This document shows, piece after piece, positions 39,916 through 48,962 of a stretch of DNA of 64,000 nucleotides. The stretch covers positions 124,001 to 188,000 of the forward strand of contig NZ_PJRO01000003.1 in NCBI RefSeq assembly GCF_002858745.1. Direction: 5' to 3'. The position numbers and the translations under genes were made by a program. Within the stretch, counting starts at the first letter, position 1, and the number at the start of each line of letters is the position of its first letter. This DNA comes from Mesorhizobium loti. GTDB taxonomy: Bacteria; Pseudomonadota; Alphaproteobacteria; Rhizobiales; Rhizobiaceae. Under the pieces are notes generated by a model that worked only from the letters and a program-made list of their open reading frames with translations, did not search any database and was not told the origin of the DNA.

Positions 39916-41226
39916 TCAATTCCCCAGCGCTTCCTTGATAGCGGCGTTGCCGCGCGAAACCGCGTTGTCGAGCGCCTGCTGCGCGGTCTGCTGACCGGCC
40001 AGCATCTTCTCGTACTCCTCATTCTGGATGTCACGCACCTGCGGCAGGTTGGGCAGGCGCACACCCTTGGAGTTGTCTGTCGGCGCCTTGCCCATCATCT
40101 GCAGGATCGGCGTTTCGCGGCCCGGGTTCTTCTCGTAGAAGCCCGATTTCTTGGTCGCCTCATAGGCGGCGAGCGTCACCGGCAGATAGCCGGATTTCTG
40201 ATGCAGATATTCCTGCACCTCGGTCTTCGACAGATAAGTGAAGAACGCCGCCACGCCCGTGTATTGCTCCTCGGATTTGCCGCCGAAGACCCACAGGCTG
40301 GCGCCGCCTGGCGTGGTGTTTTGCGGCGCGTCCTTGGCATCGCTGTCATAGGGCAGCTGGCCGATGCCGTAATTCATGCCCGATTTGACGATGTCGCCGA
40401 GCCCGCCGGAAGATTCGGTGAGAATGCCGCATTCGCCGGCGAGGAAGAGCTGCTTGGCTTCCGAAGTGCGGCCGCCATATTTGAAGGTGCCGTCCTTGGC
40501 GAGGTCGGCCAACGCCTGGAAATGGTTCACGAAAAGCGGCGCGTTGATCTTCAGTTCGACATCACCGCCGGCAAGACCGTTCTGCTGTGTCGCCCACGAT
40601 ACATTGTTCCACGCCGCGAAGTTCTCGGTGTGGATCCAGGTCAGCCAGGTCGAGGTGAAACCGCAGGCCGCCGCACCGCTTGTCTTGATCTTCTTGGCGG
40701 CGTCCCACACCTCGTTCCAGGTCTTGGGCGGGCTGTTCACATCGAGCCCGGCCTTCTGGAAGATGTCCTTGTTGTAATAGAGGATCGGCGAAGAGGAATT
40801 GTAGGGGAAGGACAACATGGTGCCGTCCGGCTTCGAATAGTAGGCGACGATGCCCGGCAGATATTGGCTCTTGTCGAACTGCACACCCGCTTCGGTCAGC
40901 ACATCCGCTGCCGGCTTTACCGCACCCTCGGCAGCCATCATCACACCGGTGCCGACATCGAACACCTGCAGGATGTCGGGAGCTTGCTTCGCTCGGAAGG
41001 CAGCAATGCCGGCGTTCAGCGCTTCCGGATAAGTGCCCTTGAACACCGGGACGAGCTCATAGTCTTTCTGGCTGGCGTTGAAGTCCTTGGCGATCTTGTC
41101 GACGACTTCGGCGTTGGCACCGGTCATGGCATGCCACCAGCTGATCTGGGTGACGGCAAAGGCCGAGGTGGTGGTGCAGAGGACGATAGTAGCGGCGACC
41201 CCGGCCGCAAGACCGCGAAACGTCAT
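39916..41226 (-). CDS. ugpB: sn-Glycerol-3-phosphate ABC transporter substrate-binding protein
   Basis: The 436-residue periplasmic protein has a signal peptide (cleavage near AFA/VT). The family 1 binding-protein fold shows TQISWWHAMTGANAEVVDKI, SFPYNSSSPILYYNKDIF and GGASLWVFGGK. These are characteristic UgpB segments, including the W-H and S-S-S ligand positions around the phosphate. It delivers glycerol-3-phosphate or glycerophosphodiesters to UgpAE. I found no clear Pho box upstream. Confidence 0.92.
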   Translation of the reverse strand: MTFRGLAAGVAATIVLCTTTSAFAVTQISWWHAMTGANAEVVDKIAKDFNASQKDYELVPVFKGTYPEALNAGIAAFRAKQAPDILQVFDVGTGVMMAAEGAVKPAADVLTEAGVQFDKSQYLPGIVAYYSKPDGTMLSFPYNSSSPILYYNKDIFQKAGLDVNSPPKTWNEVWDAAKKIKTSGAAACGFTSTWLTWIHTENFAAWNNVSWATQQNGLAGGDVELKINAPLFVNHFQALADLAKDGTFKYGGRTSEAKQLFLAGECGILTESSGGLGDIVKSGMNYGIGQLPYDSDAKDAPQNTTPGGASLWVFGGKSEEQYTGVAAFFTYLSKTEVQEYLHQKSGYLPVTLAAYEATKKSGFYEKNPGRETPILQMMGKAPTDNSKGVRLPNLPQVRDIQNEEYEKMLAGQQTAQQALDNAVSRGNAAIKEALGN

Positions 41227-41309
41227 GTTTCTCTCCCTTTATCCATTGGCGGCCGAAACCGTCCGCCGAGGGAGTATGGGTCGAATGTGGTGAGCCGACA
41301 ACGTTTTTG

Positions 41310-41357
41310 TTTCGAGTGCGACTTTCGTAGTATCGTTTGGCTTGCGGCTGACTTTCG
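41310..41357 (-). promoter_or_regulatory. Repeated TTTCG motifs upstream of ugpB
   Basis: TTTCG occurs three times on the plus strand (41310, 41323, 41353), twice inside ACTTTCG. DeoR-type glycerol-phosphate regulators often use TTTCG-containing direct repeats, so this is a candidate operator. Evidence is weak. Confidence 0.3.
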
Positions 41358-41451
41358 AATTGGTGAAATTCGGTAGCCGGCAGTCCTTTCTCCGGCACGT
41401 GATCAGTGTCCGAGTCTGCGGCTTCGCTGAACTTCGGTTCGGGACTACGCT

Positions 41452-42135
41452 TTAGTTAGCCAGCGCCGTATCCACCAGCTGCTTCGCGTCGTCGCCGGCC
41501 CATTCGGCGGGACCGTTCATGTGGCCAATCAGGCAGCCCTCGCTATCGACCAGAAGTGTCACGGGCAAGCCGAGCGCCAGACCGCGTTTCTTCAGATCAT
41601 TGAACACGCCCATCGACGCGTCGCGATAATGCGCCAGCGACTTCACGCCAATCTCGTCGAGGAAAGCCTTCGGCTTGGTATCATCGCCGGTGTCGACATT
41701 GACCGTCATCACCTCGAACCTGTCCGAGCCCTTCTCTTTCTGCAGTGCATCGAGCGCCGGCATTTCGGCACGGCATGGCGCACACCAGGTAGCCCAGAGA
41801 TTGACCAGAACGGTCTTGCCGGCACGGTCGGCCAGCGTCATCGGCTTGCCGTCCGGCCCGTCGAAAGCGAGCGCCTTGAGCGATTGCGGCGGATCAGCCG
41901 GAAGAAGGGCCGCAACCTGGCCAGTCGCCGCGGCCGCCACCTTCTTGGCGCGCTCGGCCTTGGCGGCGCAGACCGTGTCGTCCTTGCTGGCCGAAGCCGT
42001 GGCCACTGGTCCCGGCGCATTGTTGCCAGACCCGCTCTCCCTGACATATACCGCGACCGCACCGGCCAGCACGCCGGCGACAACCGCGGCAAGGATCAGC
42101 CGTGGGGCGGGAAAGAGTTTCTTGCCGTCTGCCAT
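41452..42135 (-). CDS. tlpA: TlpA-family thiol:disulfide reductase
   Basis: The 227-residue protein has an N-terminal membrane anchor (about residues 12-31). A short Ala-rich linker leads to a thioredoxin fold with the active site WCAPC (117-121) in LVNLWATWCAPCRAEMP, followed by the cis-Pro region LGLPVTLLVD. TlpA reduces periplasmic disulfides, notably for cytochrome oxidase metallation and cytochrome c maturation. It is divergent from argH with a 33-base gap, as in other rhizobia. Confidence 0.92.
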   Translation of the reverse strand: MADGKKLFPAPRLILAAVVAGVLAGAVAVYVRESGSGNNAPGPVATASASKDDTVCAAKAERAKKVAAAATGQVAALLPADPPQSLKALAFDGPDGKPMTLADRAGKTVLVNLWATWCAPCRAEMPALDALQKEKGSDRFEVMTVNVDTGDDTKPKAFLDEIGVKSLAHYRDASMGVFNDLKKRGLALGLPVTLLVDSEGCLIGHMNGPAEWAGDDAKQLVDTALAN

Positions 42136-42168
42136 ATCTAAGATGTCTCCGGGGAACGGGTTATAGCG

Positions 42169-43569
42169 ATGAGCGACAAGAAGGCCAGCAACCAGATGTG
42201 GGGCGGACGATTTGCCTCGGGCCCGGCCGCGATCATGGAAGCGATCAACGCCTCCATCTCATTCGACCGCAAGCTTTACGCGCAGGACATCCGCGGCTCG
42301 CTCGCCCACAGTGAGATGCTGGCCGAAACAGGCATTATTTCGGCGGGCGATCAACAGAAGATCGCTCACGGGCTGAACACGATTTTGAAAGAGATCGAGG
42401 CCGGCACGTTCGAATTCTCGACCCGGCTTGAAGACATCCACATGAACGTCGAAGCCCGCCTCGCCGATTTGATCGGGCCTGCGGCCGGGCGCCTGCACAC
42501 CGCACGCTCGCGCAACGACCAGGTTGCAGTCGATTTCCGGCTTTGGGTCAAGGACGAGTTCCATCGCGTCGCCGAGGCACTGAAGGGCCTGATCGCCGCG
42601 TTCCTGGTGCGGGCAGAAGAACATGCCGCCACCGTCATGCCGGGCTTCACCCATCTGCAGACCGCACAGCCGGTGACCTTCGGCCACCATTGCCTGGCCT
42701 ATGTCGAAATGTTCGCCCGCGACCTGTCGCGCGTGCGCGACGCGATCGAGCGCATGGACGAGAGCCCGCTGGGTGCGGCGGCCCTTGCCGGAACCGGCTT
42801 CCCGATCGACCGCCACAAGACGGCCAGGGCACTCGGCTTCCGCGAACCGACCCGCAATTCGCTCGACAGCGTTTCCGACCGCGACTACGCGCTGGAGTTC
42901 CTGTCAGTGGCGGCGATCTCGGCCACGCATCTGTCGCGTCTGGCGGAGGAGATCGTGATCTGGTCGACGCCGCAATTCGGCTTCGTACGCCTGTCGGATT
43001 CCTTCTCCACGGGCTCCTCGATCATGCCGCAGAAGAAGAACCCGGATGCCGCCGAACTCGTGCGCGCCAAGACAGGCCGCGTCAACGGCCATCTCGTCGG
43101 CCTGCTCACCGTGATGAAGGGCCTGCCGCTGACCTATTCCAAGGACATGCAGGAAGACAAGGAAGCCGTATTCGATGCCGCTGAAACGCTCGACCTGATG
43201 CTCGCTGCCATGACCGGCATGGTGGGCGACATGACGATCAATGTGGCCGCGATGAAGAAGGCTGCCGGCTCCGGCTATTCGACAGCCACCGACCTCGCCG
43301 ACTGGCTGGTGCGCACGCTCGGCCTGCCGTTCCGCGAGGCGCATCACGTCACCGGCCGTGCGGTGGCACTTGCCGAGACCAACAAGGTCGGCCTGGAGAA
43401 ACTGACCCTCGAAGACCTGAAGTCGATCCATGACGGCATCACCGAGGACATCTTCTCGGTGCTGTCGGTGCAGAATTCGGTCAAGAGCCGCACCTCGTTC
43501 GGTGGCACCGCACCATCGGAAGTCCGCAAACAGATCCGTTACTGGAAAAAGCGCCTCGCCAAGGCGTGA
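42169..43569 (+). CDS. argH: Argininosuccinate lyase
   Basis: The 466-residue enzyme has the fumarase/aspartase-superfamily signature [12 protein letters not shown]. The segments [14 protein letters not shown] and [18 protein letters not shown] supply the active site. It splits argininosuccinate to arginine and fumarate. The start [15 protein letters not shown] is typical. A small lipoprotein gene and lysA follow on the same strand. Confidence 0.97.
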   Translation: MSDKKASNQMWGGRFASGPAAIMEAINASISFDRKLYAQDIRGSLAHSEMLAETGIISAGDQQKIAHGLNTILKEIEAGTFEFSTRLEDIHMNVEARLADLIGPAAGRLHTARSRNDQVAVDFRLWVKDEFHRVAEALKGLIAAFLVRAEEHAATVMPGFTHLQTAQPVTFGHHCLAYVEMFARDLSRVRDAIERMDESPLGAAALAGTGFPIDRHKTARALGFREPTRNSLDSVSDRDYALEFLSVAAISATHLSRLAEEIVIWSTPQFGFVRLSDSFSTGSSIMPQKKNPDAAELVRAKTGRVNGHLVGLLTVMKGLPLTYSKDMQEDKEAVFDAAETLDLMLAAMTGMVGDMTINVAAMKKAAGSGYSTATDLADWLVRTLGLPFREAHHVTGRAVALAETNKVGLEKLTLEDLKSIHDGITEDIFSVLSVQNSVKSRTSFGGTAPSEVRKQIRYWKKRLAKA

Positions 43570-43636
43570 TGCCGGATGCAATGCCTGAGAAACTCGGCTA
43601 CAAGCGACAGCTCGAAACGCACGGACGGAAACAACG

Positions 43637-43846
43637 ATGACGGCAGGCAGGATACTGGTGACGCTGACGGTTCTGGCGGCGGTAACGGCAGTGACGGCCT
43701 GCGGACGTCGCGCCGGGCTCGATACGCCTTACGAGGCCGCCGTGCAGGCGCGCAAGGATGCTGCCAAAGCCAAGCAGCCATTGCCTCCCGAACCGACCAA
43801 ACCGGAAACGGACAAGCCGTTCATTCTCGACAAGCTGATCCAGTAG
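43637..43846 (+). CDS. lptM: Small lipoprotein, LptM-like
   Basis: The 69-residue protein has a lipoprotein signal peptide with lipobox VTAC (Cys22), then CGRRAGLDTPYEA and a charged Pro/Lys-rich tail. Short lipoproteins between argH and lysA are assigned to the LptM/YifL family, which helps LptD folding in E. coli. The assignment here rests on position and the lipobox motif. It ends 19 bases before lysA. Confidence 0.75.
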   Translation: MTAGRILVTLTVLAAVTAVTACGRRAGLDTPYEAAVQARKDAAKAKQPLPPEPTKPETDKPFILDKLIQ

Positions 43847-43865
43847 CCTTCCGGACGAATTTCTC

Positions 43866-45134
43866 GTGAACCATTTCGATTATCGCGACGGCATCCTGCA
43901 TGCTGAGGATGTGGCAATACCGGCAATCGCGGCCAGCGTCGGCACGCCATTCTACTGCTATTCCACCGCGACATTGACACGTCATTTCCGTGTCTTCTCC
44001 GAAGCCTTCGCCGAACTTGACGCGCTGGTCTGCTATTCGCCGAAAGCAAACTCCAATCAGGCGGTGCTGCGCACGCTGGCAAAGCTTGGCGCCGGCGCCG
44101 ACGTGGTTTCTGAAGGCGAGCTGCGCCGCGCATTGGCAGCCGGCATTCCGGCCGACAGGATCGTCTTTTCTGGTGTTGGCAAGACGGCGCGCGAAATGGA
44201 CTTTGCACTCGCCGCCGGCATCCACTGCTTCAATGTGGAATCCGAACCGGAACTGGAGCTGCTATCGGCACGCGCAGTGGCTGCAGGAAAGACCGCGCCG
44301 GTGTCGCTGCGCGTCAATCCGGACGTCGACGCCAAGACGCACAAGAAGATCTCGACCGGCAAGGCCGAGAACAAATTCGGCGTGCCATGGCAGAGGGCCC
44401 GCGAGGTCTATCGGCGCATGGCCGAACTGCCGGGCATCAAGGCGATCGGCATCGACACCCATATCGGCAGCCAGATCACCGAGCTGCAGCCTTTCGACGA
44501 TGCCTACCGATTGCTCGCCGAACTCGCCATGACGCTGCGCGCCGATGGTCACGCCATTGAACATATCGATCTCGGCGGCGGCCTGGGCATTCCCTACAAG
44601 ACCGACAACAACCCGCCACCATTGCCCGATGCCTATTCGGCGATCGTGAAGAAGCATGTCGGCGGGCTTGGGCTGAAGGTGATCTTCGAGCCAGGCCGCC
44701 TGATCGTCGGCAATGCCGGCATCCTGATTGCCGAGGTGATCTACCTCAAGGAGGGCGAGGCCAAGAACTTCGTCATCATCGATGCAGCGATGAATGATCT
44801 GATCCGTCCAACGCTCTACGATGCCTATCACGACATTCGCCCCGTGCAATTGGGGCCGGCCGACGCGCCACGAATCCGCGCGGACGTGGTAGGCCCCGTC
44901 TGCGAAACCGGCGACTATCTGGGGCATGACCGTGACCTGCCGAAGCCGAAAAGTGGCGACCTGATCGCTATCGGCACAGCTGGCGCTTATGGCGCGACCC
45001 AGTCCAGCACCTACAACACGCGCCTGCTTGTGCCGGAAGTGCTGGTCGATGGCGATCGTTTCGCCGTCGTGCGCCCACGCCGTACCTATGAAGAGCTGAT
45101 CGGCCTGGACGCGATCCCAGACTGGCTAGCTTAG
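43866..45134 (+). CDS. lysA: Diaminopimelate decarboxylase
   Basis: The 422-residue PLP enzyme (alanine-racemase fold) has the PLP lysine in CYSPKANSN, the glycine loop DLGGGLGIPY and the catalytic Cys region VCETGDYLG. It makes L-lysine from meso-diaminopimelate. The start is GTG. It completes the argH-lipoprotein-lysA run. Confidence 0.96.
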   Translation: MNHFDYRDGILHAEDVAIPAIAASVGTPFYCYSTATLTRHFRVFSEAFAELDALVCYSPKANSNQAVLRTLAKLGAGADVVSEGELRRALAAGIPADRIVFSGVGKTAREMDFALAAGIHCFNVESEPELELLSARAVAAGKTAPVSLRVNPDVDAKTHKKISTGKAENKFGVPWQRAREVYRRMAELPGIKAIGIDTHIGSQITELQPFDDAYRLLAELAMTLRADGHAIEHIDLGGGLGIPYKTDNNPPPLPDAYSAIVKKHVGGLGLKVIFEPGRLIVGNAGILIAEVIYLKEGEAKNFVIIDAAMNDLIRPTLYDAYHDIRPVQLGPADAPRIRADVVGPVCETGDYLGHDRDLPKPKSGDLIAIGTAGAYGATQSSTYNTRLLVPEVLVDGDRFAVVRPRRTYEELIGLDAIPDWLA

Positions 45135-45139
45135 CACAT

Positions 45140-45179
45140 CGCCGAAAAGCACGTCCGGATGGACGCGCGGCACTCTATA
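45140..45179 (-). repeat. Partial family B palindromic element
   Basis: CGTCCGGATGGACGCGCGGC followed by ACTCTA is the reverse complement of the first third of the family B element. Only one hairpin is left. It lies between lysA and an ArsR gene. Confidence 0.65.
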
Positions 45180-45190
45180 CAGTACCGGCC

Positions 45191-45493
45191 TCATAGGCTC
45201 TCCAACACCATGGCCTTGACCGCGCCGATCCTGCCTTCGTCGCGCTGATAGAAAATCCATTGCTTGATGCGCTTGGAGCGCACCAGTCCGGCCTGGGAAA
45301 GCACGCGCATATGCTCGCTGAGCGTGGCCGGCGTGATGCCGAGCTTGTCGGCGATCAGCAATGCGCAGACGCCATCCGTGACCAGGTCACCGTCCACCTG
45401 CGGCGGGAAATGCGCCACCGGATCCTTCAACCAGTCGAGGATCTGCAGCCGGCGCTGATTGGCGATCGCCTTGAAGATTTCAGCCTCTTGCAT
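45191..45493 (-). CDS. ArsR-family winged-helix regulator
   Basis: The 100-residue protein has the ArsR core IFKAIANQRRLQILDWL, LIADKLGITPATLSEHMRVL and a wing with KQWIFYQRDE. One Cys (GVCALLIADKLG) is present but there is no metal-binding pair. It is divergent from a serine/threonine dehydratase gene with a 56-base gap that contains a palindrome near its start. It likely represses both genes. Confidence 0.85.
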   Translation of the reverse strand: MQEAEIFKAIANQRRLQILDWLKDPVAHFPPQVDGDLVTDGVCALLIADKLGITPATLSEHMRVLSQAGLVRSKRIKQWIFYQRDEGRIGAVKAMVLESL

Positions 45494-45496
45494 TTA

Positions 45497-45507
45497 GGCA
45501 TTTTGCC
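45497..45507. promoter_or_regulatory. Palindrome in the ArsR/dehydratase intergene
   Basis: GGCA-TTT-TGCC lies four bases from the ArsR start codon in the intergene shared with the dehydratase gene. It is a candidate operator. Confidence 0.4.
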
Positions 45508-45549
45508 AAGTTACTAATTGATGTCAACTGCAGAATGTCGGAGCCCTCG

Positions 45550-46491
45550 ATGTCAGCCGAAACACAGATCACGCCCGAACGCATCAGCCGGACGGAGGCG
45601 CTGATCAGGCCACATATCAGGCGCACGCCGGTGCTGCCGGTCGACATGCTCGATTTCCGCCGCGCAGCCTTTCCGGTGCAGTTGAAGCTCGAATGCCTGC
45701 AGCACTCCGGCTCGTTCAAGGCGCGTGGTGCCTTTTCCAACCTGTTGCAGCGCGACATTCCGAAAGCCGGCGTGGTCGCGGCCTCCGGCGGCAATCACGG
45801 CGCCGCCGTTGCCTATGCCGCCATGCGCCTCAGCGTATCCGCGACGATCTTCGTGCCCAGCGTGTCGCCAAAGGCGAAAACCGACCGGATTCGCGGCTAT
45901 GGCGCCGAGCTTGTCATCGCCGGTGACCGTTATGCCGACGCACTCGCCGCCAGCGAAGCGCATGTTGCCAGGACCGGTGCGCTTTCCGTGCATGCATTCG
46001 AGCAGGTCGAGACGCTGCTCGGCCAGGGTACACTTGGCCTTGAGATCGAACAGGATTTGCCCGGCATCGACACGCTGCTGGTCGCTGTCGGCGGCGGTGG
46101 ACTGATCGGCGGCGTCGCCGCCTGGCTGGCCGGACGCATCCGCATCGTCGCGGTCGAGCCGGAGGGCTCGCCGACCCTGCACAATGCCTTTGCCGCTGGG
46201 GAGCCCGTCGATGCCCCGACCGAAGGCGTGGCGGCGGACTCGCTGGCACCGAAGCGGGTCGGCTCGCTGATGTTCCCGATCGCGCAGAACTACATCGAGC
46301 GTTCGATCCTGGTCAGTGACGACGACATCATTGCAGCACAAAAGGCACTCTGGGATGCAGTGCGGATTGTCGCCGAGCCCGGCGGCGCTGCGGCCTTCGG
46401 GGCTGTCCTGTCCGGCAAGTACCAGCCGGCATCGGGCGAACGCGTCGCCGTTCTGGTCTGTGGCGCCAACACGACGGCAGTGCAGTTTTAA
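45550..46491 (+). CDS. Serine/threonine dehydratase family PLP enzyme
   Basis: The 313-residue fold-type II PLP enzyme has the cofactor lysine in SGSFKARGA (Lys57), the loop ASGGNHGAAVAYAA and the phosphate-binding VAVGGGGLIGGVAAW. It resembles biosynthetic-type threonine dehydratases without the ACT regulatory domain, so it may act catabolically on L-threonine or L-serine. GGAG six bases before the ATG favours this start over one 15 bases upstream. Control by the divergent ArsR protein is likely. Confidence 0.88.
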   Translation: MSAETQITPERISRTEALIRPHIRRTPVLPVDMLDFRRAAFPVQLKLECLQHSGSFKARGAFSNLLQRDIPKAGVVAASGGNHGAAVAYAAMRLSVSATIFVPSVSPKAKTDRIRGYGAELVIAGDRYADALAASEAHVARTGALSVHAFEQVETLLGQGTLGLEIEQDLPGIDTLLVAVGGGGLIGGVAAWLAGRIRIVAVEPEGSPTLHNAFAAGEPVDAPTEGVAADSLAPKRVGSLMFPIAQNYIERSILVSDDDIIAAQKALWDAVRIVAEPGGAAAFGAVLSGKYQPASGERVAVLVCGANTTAVQF

Positions 46492-46539
46492 CTCGAAAGG
46501 GCGCCGCGACGGCCGCAGACCACTGGGCCATCATAAACA

Positions 46540-46554
46540 TGATTTAAAATATCA
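46540..46554 (+). promoter_or_regulatory. Iron-box candidate (TGA-N9-TCA) upstream of the siderophore-interacting gene
   Basis: TGATTTAAAATATCA is nearly a full palindrome around the TGA-N9-TCA frame. It lies about 100 bases before the start codon. It matches the iron-responsive operator of rhizobia. Confidence 0.65.
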
Positions 46555-46657
46555 AGTTTACTGGAAACCTGTCCGCGGCTGTGGCATGGGAAGCAGTCAG
46601 GCTGATGCGCTGGTCGTGGCAGCCCGAAACACCTGCTGCATTCGAATGGACAGACCC

Positions 46658-47740
46658 ATGAGCCAACTCACCGCAGAGACCCTCGTCGAAGACGACAACA
46701 TCCGCATGGCGATGGAGAAATTCCATGCCGAGCATGAGGAATATGCGGTCGAGACCGGTATCGAACATCAATGGGAATTCCAGACCCACTACGGCTCGCT
46801 GAGCGCCATTCTCGAAGACCGTAGCGTATCGATCCGTGTCTCTGCCGAAGACGAAACTTGCCTGTCTTACATGAAGATGGTCGTTGCCGGTCACATCGCA
46901 GAATATCTCGGCAGCACACGCGGCCTGCGCTGGAATGGCGACGGCGCTGAAGCTGGTACGCCGGTGTTCTTCCGCGAGATCACGGTGCAGTCTTCGACCC
47001 GTATATCGACGCATATGCAGCGGGTGCGCTTCACCGGCAACAACCTCGTTCGCTTCGCCAGTGGCGGATTGCATATGCGACTGCTTTTGCCACCGAAAGG
47101 CCGCAAGCCGCTATGGCCAACGCTGGGCGCCGACGGCCTGATGGTCTGGCCATCGGGCGACGATGCGCTGACCGTGCGGGTCTACACGATCCGCGCCATT
47201 GACCCGGTTGCCGGCTGGTTCGACGTCGACTTCGTCCTGCATGAAGGTGAAAACACGCCGGCTGCAACCTTCGCAGCCAACGCCACGCCCGGCCAGATCA
47301 TCGGGCTGATCGGCCCAGGTGGCGGCGATGCTTCCGACCAGCGCAATCTCCTCCTGTTCGGTGACGACACCGCGCTCCCGGCAATCGGACGCGTGCTGGA
47401 CAGTCTCGCCCCGGAAAGCCACGCCGACGTCTTCATCGAGGTCGACAGCCCGGCCGATGCCTTGCCATTGGCAGAAGGCGATAACATCAGGATCACCTGG
47501 CTCTACCGACATGGCCGCGAACCCGGCACCACCAATATGCTCTCGCAGGCACTGCAGGGCCTCGACCGGGCTTCGCTGGCCGAAGACGTCTTTGTCTGGG
47601 CTGGCTGTGAGTTCGATGATTTCCGCGAGTTGCGCCGAATCGCACGCAAGGAATGGGGTTTGAAGAAAGACCGCCAGTTGATTGTCGCTTACTGGCGTCG
47701 TGGCATCCAGGGCGAGGAAGGTGTGAGAAGCGAGGAATAG
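46658..47740 (+). CDS. Siderophore-interacting protein with N-terminal DUF2218 domain
   Basis: The 360-residue protein joins an N-terminal DUF2218-like domain (about residues 1-95; WEFQTHYGSLSAIL, KMVVAGHIAEYL) to a siderophore-interacting flavoprotein: an FAD-binding barrel with RVRFTGNNLVRF and VRVYTIRAID, and a C-terminal NAD(P)H-binding part with LLFGDDTALPAIGRVL and FVWAGCEFDDFRELRR. Such proteins (ViuB/SIP type) reduce ferric siderophores in the cytoplasm to release iron. An ATG 12 bases upstream is also possible. It is convergent with a RhtX-type permease gene, seven bases apart, and has an iron box. Confidence 0.9.
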   Translation: MSQLTAETLVEDDNIRMAMEKFHAEHEEYAVETGIEHQWEFQTHYGSLSAILEDRSVSIRVSAEDETCLSYMKMVVAGHIAEYLGSTRGLRWNGDGAEAGTPVFFREITVQSSTRISTHMQRVRFTGNNLVRFASGGLHMRLLLPPKGRKPLWPTLGADGLMVWPSGDDALTVRVYTIRAIDPVAGWFDVDFVLHEGENTPAATFAANATPGQIIGLIGPGGGDASDQRNLLLFGDDTALPAIGRVLDSLAPESHADVFIEVDSPADALPLAEGDNIRITWLYRHGREPGTTNMLSQALQGLDRASLAEDVFVWAGCEFDDFRELRRIARKEWGLKKDRQLIVAYWRRGIQGEEGVRSEE

Positions 47741-47747
47741 CCTCGCC

Positions 47748-48962
47748 TCAGCTGGGGTCGGATACCAGTGAGATTGCCGGAATAGCAGCGAGTGCAATCA
47801 CGCCGGCTGCGGCGAAGAAAATGCCATAGCCGAAATGTTGCGCAGCATAGCCGGCGACCACGCCACCGGCCATGCCGACCAGTGCGTCCATGCACTGGAA
47901 CAGCGTGAAGTCCACGCCAGCCTGTTTCGGATCGGACCAGCGCATGAACTGCGCATAGAGTGCCACGAAGCCAAGTGCCATGACACCCGACGAGGCAAGG
48001 ATTGCCACCGCAATCAACGCGGATTGCGGGATACCGCCAATCAGATTGTAGCAGGCGAAGAAGAACAGGCCCGCCGCCTGCAGCACCAGCGCCAGCACGA
48101 GCACGTTGCGCACGCCCCAGGATCTCACCATCGCGCCCCCAAGAAGGGCTGCGGCAACGCCGACAAACATCGAGCCGATACCATTGATGAGGCCAACGGC
48201 GGTCAAGTCGAGTCCGGCATCGATGAGGAATGGCCCCAGCATGCCGAGCGCTACCTTCTGCGCGACCACATAGATCGCCGCAGCAGCGAGGCCACGTCGG
48301 ATTTCCGGCCGCTTGAGCGCAGTGAGCAGCGATGGCACATGCCCGCGCGCCTCTTCCGGCAGGATCGGTGTCGGCGTGAACAGGAACGGCAGGCCGAGCA
48401 GCAGAAGCAGTGCTGCCATCACCCAGATGCCGATCTGCCAGCCAGACGTATCGACCAGCATCAGGAACAAGCCGCCGCCGAGCGCCGACCCAAGATAGGC
48501 GCCGCCGACCTGCGCGGCATTGCCCCAGCCGTGATATTCCTTGGCAAGGCTCTGCACCGCATAGCCGTCGCATGCGATGTCGACAGTCGAGGCAGCAAAA
48601 GCGACGACGGTCAGCAAAGCCAGCACCGGCAGCACGGCGGCTGGGCCGATCGCGCCGACCGCAAACAGGCCGACCGCCGAGATGAGGCCTCCGACAAATA
48701 CGATTGTCGCGGTGCGGTTGCGTCCGTTCGCCGGCAGACGGTAACGCTCCACCGTCGGCGACCACAGGAATTTCAGCGCCCAGGGTAGCACGATCAACGA
48801 TACCAGCCCGATGCGGTCGAGCGGCACGCCTTCGCTACGCATGATGGCCGGCAGGCCGATCCATGTGACGCCGCCGATCACGCTCTGGGCGATGTAAAGA
48901 CCACCAACCGCCGTCAGCACGGCAAGAGGCGATCTGGCTTTGTTGGAGACGATACTGTGCAT
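47748..48962 (-). CDS. rhtX: RhtX/FptX-family siderophore MFS permease
   Basis: The 404-residue, 12-helix protein begins with a short cytoplasmic tail. GGVTWIGLPAIMRSEGVPLD and LPWALKFLWSPTVERYRLP are characteristic of RhtX/FptX/AmpG-like permeases, and STVDIACDGYAVQSL follows in helix 4. It would move ferric siderophores from the periplasm to the cytoplasm as a single-polypeptide carrier. Its start overlaps the stop of the TonB-receptor gene by one base (TGATG), so the pair is coupled. Confidence 0.88.
   Translation of the reverse strand: MHSIVSNKARSPLAVLTAVGGLYIAQSVIGGVTWIGLPAIMRSEGVPLDRIGLVSLIVLPWALKFLWSPTVERYRLPANGRNRTATIVFVGGLISAVGLFAVGAIGPAAVLPVLALLTVVAFAASTVDIACDGYAVQSLAKEYHGWGNAAQVGGAYLGSALGGGLFLMLVDTSGWQIGIWVMAALLLLLGLPFLFTPTPILPEEARGHVPSLLTALKRPEIRRGLAAAAIYVVAQKVALGMLGPFLIDAGLDLTAVGLINGIGSMFVGVAAALLGGAMVRSWGVRNVLVLALVLQAAGLFFFACYNLIGGIPQSALIAVAILASSGVMALGFVALYAQFMRWSDPKQAGVDFTLFQCMDALVGMAGGVVAGYAAQHFGYGIFFAAAGVIALAAIPAISLVSDPS

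Noticed and set aside
38819..39994. 391-codon frame on the plus strand opposite ugpA
   Set aside because: It is antisense to ugpA and the mosaic element, with no recognisable domain.
40201..41376. 391-codon frame on the plus strand opposite ugpB
   Set aside because: It lies wholly over the well-supported ugpB gene and gives a low-complexity His/Arg-rich product with no family pattern, so it is an antisense shadow of GC-rich codons.
46316..46657. N-terminal extension of the siderophore-interacting protein
   Set aside because: The extra 114 codons overlap the end of the dehydratase gene in another frame and the iron box; the later ATG gives a normal family start.
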